A stretch of DNA of 64,000 nucleotides from DASSLY01 sp035689185 (GTDB lineage Bacteria > Actinomycetota > Actinomycetes > Actinomycetales > Dermatophilaceae), in assembly GCA_035689185.1 (NCBI GenBank), contig DASSLY010000096.1, forward strand, positions 79,045 to 143,044, read 5' to 3'. The notes below the pieces were generated by a model, which did no database searches, was not told the origin of the DNA, and was given only the letters and a program-made list of their open reading frames with translations. Shown here piece after piece: positions 8,897 to 15,800 of this stretch; the first letter of the stretch is position 1; each line of letters opens with the position of its first letter. Made by a program: the position numbers and the translations under genes.

Positions 8897-9308
8897 GGAT
8901 GCCTGCCTTCCGGAGCAGGGATTCGATCAGGGAGTCGAGCCGCATGCTGAAGCGGTGGGAGTCCCAGCGCTCGGTGAAGTGGCTCTCGTGGGCGTAGTAG
9001 CCGCGCGTGCCGCTGACGCAGACGAAGGGAACGCCGAGGCTGGGATGGATGCCGAGCCCGAAGCCAGTAATCCACTGCTCCACCGCCAGGATTTCGCCGT
9101 CGTCGTCGACCAGGGTCACGTCGAACGGTTCGGAGTCGTAGCGGGAGCCGTCCAGCAGCAGGTTCCATGAGCCGTCGTCACGGGTCAGGGTCATCACGAT
9201 GTTCGACCCGTCTCGGTGGAGGTCGCCGGCCAGGTCGCCTAGCTTCAAGCGGGCCCGGCCGACCTCCTTGTCGAGGAGGTCGGCCAGGATAGCCGGGTGG
9301 AGAGCCAC
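8889..9308 (-). CDS. Metal_CEHH-like predicted metal-binding protein of prokaryotic Ub operons
   Basis: A 139-residue protein starting at GTG 9308, six bases after the Ubl gene. It contains one cysteine (about residue 96, PFVCVSG) followed within 25 residues by GYYAHESH and WDSHR. This Cys-Glu-His-His set resembles the Metal_CEHH domain predicted in prokaryotic ubiquitin-like operons, where it takes the place an E2 would occupy. The N-terminal half is beta-rich (DGSWNLLLDGSRYDSEPFDV). Role unproven: it may be a zinc protein, or a highly divergent E2-like fold using the single cysteine. The family name is from memory of the motif and needs a profile search. Confidence 0.7.
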   Translation of the reverse strand: MALHPAILADLLDKEVGRARLKLGDLAGDLHRDGSNIVMTLTRDDGSWNLLLDGSRYDSEPFDVTLVDDDGEILAVEQWITGFGLGIHPSLGVPFVCVSGTRGYYAHESHFTERWDSHRFSMRLDSLIESLLRKAGIHA

Positions 9309-9314
9309 TGCCTG

Positions 9315-9653
9315 CTACTTGATGAGGGTGGTGCCGGCGCCGTCGACCTGGGGCTTGCGGTTGATCAGCACTAGGACGTCGCCATCGACGATGCCGAGGT
9401 CGCCGAAGGTCGCCGACGGGTCGAGCTCGCTGTCGGAGACCCGGGGCAGGCTCAGCGAGTAGTCGCCGGCGGTCAGCCAACCCTTGTTGATGAACAGCTT
9501 GACCTCCTTGTCGGTAACCTCGCCGACAATGTCGGACGGCTTGACCGTCACCTTGTCGCTGTGGCCCGCCAGGGACCGGACGGTCACCTTGAAGGGGTGG
9601 TCGTCGCCGTGACCCGGCTTGGACGTCGTGTCGCTCTCGGAGTGAGTGCTCAC
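9315..9653 (-). CDS. Ubiquitin-like (beta-grasp, YukD/MoaD-like) protein
   Basis: A 112-residue protein. The start is GTG 9653, set by GGAAGGAG about six bases upstream; no better start is closer. Residues 20-100 alternate short strands and one helix as in ubiquitin (FKVTVRSLAG, VTDKEVKLFINKGW, TFGDLGIVDGDVLVLINRK), with the GIxDGD turn typical of YukD/Prok_Ub proteins. A polar 20-residue N-terminal tail precedes the fold. The C-terminus is VDGAGTTLIK: no terminal Gly-Gly, but a Gly-Ala-Gly followed by five residues, so either it is trimmed by the JAB protease or it is not conjugated through a standard diglycine. First gene of the Ubl part of the cluster. Confidence 0.8.
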   Translation of the reverse strand: MSTHSESDTTSKPGHGDDHPFKVTVRSLAGHSDKVTVKPSDIVGEVTDKEVKLFINKGWLTAGDYSLSLPRVSDSELDPSATFGDLGIVDGDVLVLINRKPQVDGAGTTLIK

Positions 9654-9787
9654 TGGGGTCTCCTTCCTGTTTGTGCCCGTTCTGCCTGATAGACGTCGTC
9701 GCGGGGGTCCGTGAAAGCCCGCTGCCGGAAAGATTTCCGCGACATGCTCGTTCCGCGTCTCTTGGGCGCGGTCTGAGAAGCGGAGGA
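9654..9787 (-). promoter_or_regulatory. Only sizeable gap in the cluster, with a 14-bp palindrome
   Basis: 134 bases separate the small unknown gene from the Ubl gene, whereas all other junctions overlap or nearly so. Bases 9726-9739 read CGGAAAGATTTCCG, a perfect 6-bp inverted repeat with a two-base centre. This could be an operator for the cluster's own XRE regulator and a second, internal promoter. I could not find a convincing -35/-10 pair. Confidence 0.35.
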
Positions 9788-10024
9788 TCACGTGACCCGC
9801 ACACCGTCCAACGTCTTAGTCCCGTAAGACCGTTCGTCGGACGACCGGTCGGCACGCGAGTGGCCGGCCTCCAGCTGTGCTGCGAGCCATAAGATCCCGA
9901 CTACGTCAATCTGGGCGGAGTCGACGCTGCGGGCTAGGCAGACCCGGTCAGGCAGCAGGACGATGCGTCGGCCGTTGCGTGGGCTGTTGCGAAGCGCGGT
10001 CTTGTCGACAGCGACTGGGGTCAC
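9788..10024 (-). CDS. Small protein of unknown function in the CBASS-like part
   Basis: A 78-residue basic protein. GTG 10024 overlaps the stop of the membrane-protein gene by four bases (GTGA), the same coupling used throughout this cluster, which is the main reason to believe it is translated. The middle (IVLLPDRVCLARSVDSAQID then VVGILWLAAQLEAG) is moderately hydrophobic. No motif recognised. It could be a small accessory or effector subunit. Confidence 0.55.
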   Translation of the reverse strand: MTPVAVDKTALRNSPRNGRRIVLLPDRVCLARSVDSAQIDVVGILWLAAQLEAGHSRADRSSDERSYGTKTLDGVRVT

Positions 10025-10725
10025 TGCCGTCGCGGGCGGCGGCCCAGCGCACGCCAGGAGAGGTACCGGTCGAGGTGGTTCTGAGCCGCGGTGGCGTAGG
10101 CCGCTTGGTAGTCACGCAGCGGGGACAGGTCCACGACCGTGGGCGGGATGTTCATGTCGGCGTCTTGGGTGGGTGCCGGGTCTAGCCACGCGTCATGGCA
10201 GGCCGCTCCGGCGATCCGACGCAGCTGAGTCACGAGCTCCTCGTAGGCCGCCCCGACGGTGGTGGACTCGGCGGAGGTCCATGCGAGGTGGAAGGACAGG
10301 TCGGCCTGCGCCTTGGCCATCTCCTGGCTCAGGCGAACCCGCTCCGCGGCCGGTTCCTGGTGGTTGCGCCGCCGGATCGCGTACGGCATCTCCATAAAGG
10401 CTGCGACGGCCTTGCTCGCCTCGGACAGGCTGTCGGCGACGCGGGCTCGTTCGTCCTCCAGGTGCTTGCGGCGGGCCAGCAGGACGGTGACGGCAGCGGT
10501 CAGGATTGCCGCGAAGAGAGCTGCCGTCAGCCACGAACTGCCGACGTCTGGTGCAGTCTGCGCGGGTGCGGACGGCGCCGTCGGAGCTGCCGTCATCGTG
10601 CGGGTCACCGTGGGGGTCAGTTCTCGCACCGTGACTGTGAAGGTGGCCGGCTTGGTGGTGGATGGGGTCGGGACTGCCGCGGGCGGCACCGTGCTCGTCA
10701 CCGGTCTGGTCGGCAGGGTGCTCAA
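10021..10725 (-). CDS. Single-pass membrane protein, candidate CBASS effector
   Basis: A 234-residue protein. TTG 10725 is chosen because TTGA overlaps the stop of the E2-like gene by four bases; no ATG or GTG fits. Residues 1-55 are Thr/Pro/Ala rich, followed by one membrane helix at about 60-82 (WLTAALFAAILTAAVTVLLA) ending in RRKHLEDE. The C-terminal 150 residues are helical and polar with a likely cytoplasmic location (positive-inside rule). Membrane proteins downstream of a nucleotidyltransferase are typically the cell-killing effectors in CBASS. No known sensor domain (SAVED, TIR, phospholipase) is visible, so the effector role is inferred from position. Confidence 0.7.
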   Translation of the reverse strand: MSTLPTRPVTSTVPPAAVPTPSTTKPATFTVTVRELTPTVTRTMTAAPTAPSAPAQTAPDVGSSWLTAALFAAILTAAVTVLLARRKHLEDERARVADSLSEASKAVAAFMEMPYAIRRRNHQEPAAERVRLSQEMAKAQADLSFHLAWTSAESTTVGAAYEELVTQLRRIAGAACHDAWLDPAPTQDADMNIPPTVVDLSPLRDYQAAYATAAQNHLDRYLSWRALGRRPRRQ

Positions 10726-11231
10726 GCGGTCTCCATGGCGTCGGCTCGCGGTAGGGCGGTTTCGGCGGTGGGACCGGAGCGTGGCTGGTGGGGCGCCTCC
10801 GGGCCGAGCCACTCGTCGTGCTCACGCCACCACGCCTCCCGGAACAGGTGCTGCATGGCCATCCCAAACAGGGCGAGAAGACCGTCGTCGGCCACCCAGC
10901 GCTGCTCCGGGGGGTCGTGGGGGTACCAGATGCACAGCCGGCGCCAACCCCGGTCTGGCCACCGGTGGGGGGAGGCGGTCGGCCCGTCCGCGAACACTTG
11001 TGGGTTGTCCGCGTCGAGGCGGTGCACCTCCACGCTGACGACGCGTGGCTCGTACCCCGGGACGGACACCGTCGCCGTGTAGACGTGCACCCAGCTGCGG
11101 CCATCGCGGTTACGGCGCACCCGTAGGTCCGGGTACGCGCGCCGCGCCCCAGCCTCGACGCGGGCGCGGCGAGGGTAGTCGGACAGCCACGACCCCGGCC
11201 GGTGCCGAGGCCGCCGCCGGGGTCCGGTCAG
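10722..11231 (-). CDS. Stand-alone E2-like (ubiquitin-conjugating fold) protein
   Basis: A 169-residue protein. Sequence features match the bacterial E2 of type II CBASS: a strand-rich N-half (YPDLRV, WVHVYTATVSVPG, VVSVEVHR), then His-Arg-Trp, then LCIWYP with the candidate catalytic cysteine at about residue 98. The closing helix region reads WWREHDEWLGPEAPH, like the WLG-E-H ending of that family. There is no E1 or JAB domain in the same chain. Start is uncertain: CTG 11231 overlaps the upstream TGA by four bases exactly like the GTGA and TTGA junctions elsewhere in the cluster; no ATG/GTG/TTG lies before the fold. In CBASS the E2 primes the nucleotidyltransferase. Confidence 0.78.
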   Translation of the reverse strand: MTGPRRRPRHRPGSWLSDYPRRARVEAGARRAYPDLRVRRNRDGRSWVHVYTATVSVPGYEPRVVSVEVHRLDADNPQVFADGPTASPHRWPDRGWRRLCIWYPHDPPEQRWVADDGLLALFGMAMQHLFREAWWREHDEWLGPEAPHQPRSGPTAETALPRADAMETA

Positions 11232-12271
11232 TGCCGGGCCCCGTACGCCCGGGTGCGCTTGAGCGACGCTCCGGCGCTCGTGGTGACCGCCCCCGCGGTC
11301 GTCACGTTGAGGGTGCCGCCGCTCTTCAGCCGGGCGGCGGTGCGGGCCTTGGTTTCCTGCCCGGGCGCGGGCGCCACGAACTCGGGCCAGAGCTGCCTGA
11401 GCTCGTGCCGCACCCAGGTCTGGTCGTCGTCGTGGGCTAGGGCCGACTCGAGCCGGTCCGCGGCCACGTCGAGCCGGTCGGCGGCCGCGTACCGGTCGCG
11501 GCACTTGATCGGGTCGGACACCCCGGCCGGGTCTGGGGTGAGCCGGGCGCGCAGGTCGCGGGCACCCTGACGCCAGGTCGCCGCCAGGGCATGCGGGACG
11601 CTCATCCCCTGCGTGACGAACATCAAAGCGAGAGCTTCGAGGTTGAACGAGCACAGCAGGGGCTGCTCGTGCCGCTTGTTCTCGGCCTTGGCCAACCGGA
11701 TGGCGCGGGCCCGGGTCACCCGCTGATCTTTGGGGTTCGCCGTGAGCAGCTGGGTGTGGCCTTCCGGATGGGAGGGGTCCCACGTGTTGTTCTCGGTGTT
11801 GGGGATCCATAGCCCGGGCTGAGCGCACCGCTCAAGGCCGACCACGAGGTCGACGGTGGGGTCCTCGCCGTTGGGTAGCGGCGCGCCGAACTCGAGCAGG
11901 ATGGCCCGCTTGGTGATGGTGACCTGGAGCTTTGGATAGACCGCGCGCAGATCCCGGCGCAGGCGCTCGGCGACCTCGGCGACCACAGCCCGCGGTCCCA
12001 GGCCCCAAGGCGAGTCGGGCCCGAGCGTGCTGTGGTGGCGGCGGTCGAGCACTGCGCCTCCGTCGGCGTCGAGCCCCTTGTCCCTCTGGTGGACCGGGCA
12101 GTTGGCGGTGGCGTGGGCGATCGATCCAGAGGCGAAGGTGCGCAGGACCCCCGGGAACGTGGCCACGGCGTCGCGGACGGCGTCGCGGCGGGTACGGGCC
12201 TCCTTGAGCGCGAGGTCGTCGGGGGCGAGCTGGGAGCGGATGTCGTTGAGGAGGGTGACGGTGTGACCCAT
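11228..12271 (-). CDS. CD-NTase-like (CBASS-type) nucleotidyltransferase
   Basis: A 347-residue protein from ATG 12271 (a GTG at 12337 would add 22 residues). It has the polymerase-beta nucleotidyltransferase signature: FASGSIAHAT at about 45-55, then GLDADGGAVLD around 63-73 with the two metal-binding aspartates, and a third aspartate in PTVDLVVG near 138. The rest is a helical second lobe ending in a Thr/Gly/Ala-rich tail (TAGAVTTSAGAS) that could be modified or flexible. CD-NTases make cyclic oligonucleotides on phage infection. An E2-like gene and a membrane protein follow directly, the order of short type II CBASS loci. First gene of the eleven-gene cluster. Confidence 0.82.
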   Translation of the reverse strand: MGHTVTLLNDIRSQLAPDDLALKEARTRRDAVRDAVATFPGVLRTFASGSIAHATANCPVHQRDKGLDADGGAVLDRRHHSTLGPDSPWGLGPRAVVAEVAERLRRDLRAVYPKLQVTITKRAILLEFGAPLPNGEDPTVDLVVGLERCAQPGLWIPNTENNTWDPSHPEGHTQLLTANPKDQRVTRARAIRLAKAENKRHEQPLLCSFNLEALALMFVTQGMSVPHALAATWRQGARDLRARLTPDPAGVSDPIKCRDRYAAADRLDVAADRLESALAHDDDQTWVRHELRQLWPEFVAPAPGQETKARTAARLKSGGTLNVTTAGAVTTSAGASLKRTRAYGARH

Positions 12272-12380
12272 GGTGTAGGTAGCTCGCTTTTCCGATGCCG
12301 GGCGGGACTGTCGTTGCCTCGACGGTGAAGCAGGCACTCCCCGGTCGCCGACCCCGGAGGGGTCGAGTTACAACCGTGTG

Positions 12381-12390
12381 ATTATGATAC
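12381..12390 (-). promoter_or_regulatory. AT-rich -10-like pocket upstream of the nucleotidyltransferase
   Basis: In otherwise about 70% GC DNA, the minus strand reads GTATCATAAT here, 110 bases before the ATG of the CBASS-like gene (and 44 before its GTG alternative). It offers CATAAT or TATCAT as a -10 box. I see no matching -35, so this may need an activator or the cluster's own sigma factor. Confidence 0.3.
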
Positions 12391-12651
12391 GCCGGCCTAC
12401 CGACAGCGCCGGGTTGTCGTTCATGGGGGCGTTGCTGAGCAAGCTGGTCAGCGGTCAGAGCCGGGTGGGGCTCTTGAAGCACGTACCGGTCGTAGTCGAC
12501 TGGCCAGACCACGCCGGCGCGGTTGGTGCGGCCCTTGCGTCGACCGACCCGGTTGCCTCCCGCAGCCGCAGCGGCAAGGTGGGCGTGGGGAAGCCTCCCC
12601 GGCAGGACCGGAATCTCCCCCATCTCGGGGCCACCGCGAGCGCCGTTTCAT
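12391..12651. other. Spacer between CBASS-like cluster and tandem repeats
   Basis: About 260 bases with short open frames on both strands that show no recognisable motif. It may hold regulatory sequence for the minus-strand cluster; otherwise I see nothing in it. Confidence 0.35.
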
Positions 12652-12776
12652 AGTGGGCGGTGTAACGCTAACCCGCAGTGGGGGCTGTGACGCTGCCCGA
12701 GAGTGGGCGGTGTGACGCTGGCCCGCAGCGGGCGCTGCGACGCTGCCCGGTAGCGGGCGGAACGACGCTCCCTTGT
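12652..12776. repeat. Five tandem 25-bp direct repeats
   Basis: Five head-to-tail units of exactly 25 bases start at 12652, 12677, 12702, 12727 and 12752. The shared pattern is AGYGGGCGGTGTGACGCTGC plus a five-base variable tail; the sequence ACGCT is invariant at the same offset in all five. The copies are imperfect, so this is not a recent slippage product. They lie 97 bases beyond the 3' end of the relaxase gene. The arrangement resembles iterons or a partition/transfer-protein binding array. Confidence 0.8.
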
Positions 12777-12872
12777 CCGCGGCTGTGTCTCGGCGCCGCC
12801 TTGTGTGTGTGAGCGGACGCCCCGCTCGCGGGAGGCAGTGGGGCATCCCCACGTCGCTTGACCTCGCTAACA

Positions 12873-15800
12873 TCAGCGGCGGTATGCCGTCGGCCGTTCG
12901 CGCTGGGTTGCGCCGGCTGGGCGATGTCGCCCAGCGCCAGATTGCGTGCCCTTCGGGTGGAATGGGGCAGGGATGGTGTCCAGGGGCAGCGCGGCGACCA
13001 GCCGGTAGCGGAGATCCTGCGCCGGCCAGTGTCCGAGCGGATCCGCGTCGACGAGCTGGCGGGCGATGGCCGCGACGTCGTGCCCGTCGCGTTGTGCCAG
13101 CGCCATGATGGCCGCAAGAGCGGGCCAGTCACCCTCCGAGGGCAGCCGCGGGTCGATGTGCCGGGCGACGTCCAACCAACGGTCGGCTGGGTTCCGCTGG
13201 TGGGCGGCTGTCATCCGGTCGCGGACCTGCTGCACGTCGGTTAGACGGGCCGCGGCGGCCTTGCGAGGGTCCCGGTTCCATGCGTCAGCGGCATTGAGCA
13301 GCCCCGCGCCGGCGGCGTGCTCGGGGACCCCGAGCCGGGCGGCGATGCTGTTCGCAGCTCGGCCCCACGCGTCGGCTGGCCGGGCGGCGGCAACCTGGGT
13401 GGCTTGCGTGAGGGCGGCGTCGCTGGTGAGGTTGGTCAGCCGCTCCTGGATCAGCTGGTCGGCGAGAGGAGCAGCCCTGGCCAGTGCGCCGGCGAGGGCG
13501 GCCGGACCTTGACGCGCGAGCATGTCTGCGGGGTCGCAGCCCTCGGGGAAGGCCGCCGCGGTGGGGTCAAGCCCATGTTGGGCCAGCATCCAGAAGTCAC
13601 GCTCGGCCGCTACCCGGCCGGGCAGGTCGGCGTCGGTGGCGACCACGGGCGCGCGACCAATGCGTGCCAGCTGCTCGGCCTGCTCCTCGGTGAGTGCGGT
13701 GCCTAGCGGTGCCGCTCCGACGTGAGCGCCGTTGGTGGCGAGGGTGACGGCCCAGGCGTCCAACGGCCCCTCGACTAGAACTGGGGTGGCGCCCTGCTCG
13801 AGCAGGGCTGGAACGAGACCGAACAGCTGTGCGCCCTTGTGGTACAGCGGCGTGTCGGCGGTGTTGAGGTACTTGGGCCCGGCCTGATCCTCATCGGTCA
13901 GCGCCGGGTGACGGCGGCCGACAAAGCCCAAGACCTGTCCACCATCGACGATGGGCATCACTGCCCGGTCGCGGAACCGGTCGATCAGCCGCCCGGTCCG
14001 GGCGCGGGTGGCCACGCCGGTTTCGGTCATCTCCTGATCGGTGACGCCGAGGCCTCGCAGGTGAGCGACGAGTGTGGTCCACCCGGCGGGGGCGTAGCCG
14101 GGGCTGAACAGCGGGTGCTCTGCCGGGTCCTGCCCCAAACGGTCGGTTAGGTACCGCTGCGCCCAGCTCTGCGGGTAGTGCGATTGGAAGAACGCCTGCG
14201 CCAGTCGGTTTACCTGCAGCATCCGGGCGGCTTGGACAGGGGCGAAGTCGAGCGCGGCCGCCCGCGCGACCTGACGCTCGATCGCCGCGTCGCTGGGCTC
14301 GAGCGGTCCCATGACGGAGCGCATGATCGCGGCGAGCTGCAGATGCATGTCGACGTCCACCGGCTCATCGACAGGCTCAACGACCTGCCGTAGCGGCGAG
14401 GTCGTCGCCACCGCCGGGGTGTCCTGGGCTGACGGTGACGGCTCGGCAGCTGGGGTTCCCTGCCGGGCTCCCCATTCCTGCCACTGTTGCGGGGTTGGCG
14501 CGTGGAGGAGCTCGCCTTCCCGTGGGGCCGAAAAGTCTTCGGGAGTCGCCTCCTCGGGGTGAGGCGCGGTCTCCCGGTCTTCGGCCTGTGGGGGAGGGTC
14601 GGTCAGCACGGATAGCCGCCAGACCATGGCCTGGCAGGGGTCGAGATCGGTGTCGTCGGTGTCGTCGCCGGTGGTCGTGCCGAGGACATCGCTGAGGGGC
14701 CAGCCTCGTTGGACGGCGTGGTCGATGCTGGTCACCAGGGCCGGCCACAAGGTGCTGGCCTGCATGTGCTCCACCCGGTCCTGCCCGACCCTCTCCACCA
14801 GGAGGGATATCCACCCGGAGGTGAGGGTGTGGCCGTGGTCGACCTCGGCTGCCACGGCGGGTGCGAGGTGTCGGCTCAGGCGCCACCACAATGCGGCTGC
14901 GGCGTGGTCGTCGGGCAACGACCCCTCGGCCAGTGCCGCGTTCAGCATGCGCCGGGCGGGCAGGCCGGCGCGGGAGACGGCGGCGAGCCGCTCGGCCAGC
15001 AGCGGCGTGAAGTCGTCGTGGCGTGCCGGCGGGGCCGCTCGCAGCAGCACGTCGCCCCACTCCTGCAGAGCCGGGGCGCGGACGCCGGCGATGTCGCGGG
15101 TCAGTTGTTGCTGCCACCGGGCGGCGGCCTTCTGCATCTGTAGTGGGCCGGTGGGGCGGCGGTCCCCTTCGGGCACCTGCATCGCCGCCCGCCATACCGC
15201 GACCTCGGCCAGGACCTCTGGTGCGGGGCGGCCCGCGCCCTGCCGCGCCCAGGGCGGGGTTTCGCTCTGGGGCGCGGTCGTTCGCACCTGAGCTGCGAGG
15301 TCCTCGACGAGCGCCTCGCGGCGGCGCAGGTAGTCACCCCAGGTGGGGTGCTGGGTCATGGTCGTCGGCACCGCGGGAAGCCAATGCAACGGGCCACGGC
15401 TGGCGTTGCGCATCCCGGTGTCGTCCAGCCGCCAGTCCAACACCGCGGCCGGGTCTTCGGCGCTGTCGAGTTCGCGGCCCTGGAACGCCCGCGTCAGGGC
15501 GGTGGCAGGGTCGTCGCCCTGGGCGGACAACAGGATGAGGTGGGTGCGCAGCGTGGGCCACGCGGCGGCCTCGGTCAGCCCGGGCAGGAGGGCGTCCGCG
15601 GTCCGTTCGAGTGTGCTGACGGCCTCGCGGCCGAGGAGGTCCTCGGCGGCGACATACAGGGCGTCGGTGTAACGGGCCGCAGCCTGCCCGAGCAGGGTCG
15701 CCGGGTCGTCCAGCTCGCGCAGCATGGTGGTGGCCGACACCGGCGAGTCGTCCTTGGCCAGGATGCGTTGGAGGAGGTCGGTGGCGGTGGGCGGGGCGAT

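Noticed and set aside
12378..12653. 91-codon plus-strand frame before the tandem repeats
   Set aside because: No ribosome site, no motif, and it runs into the repeat array; treated as non-coding.
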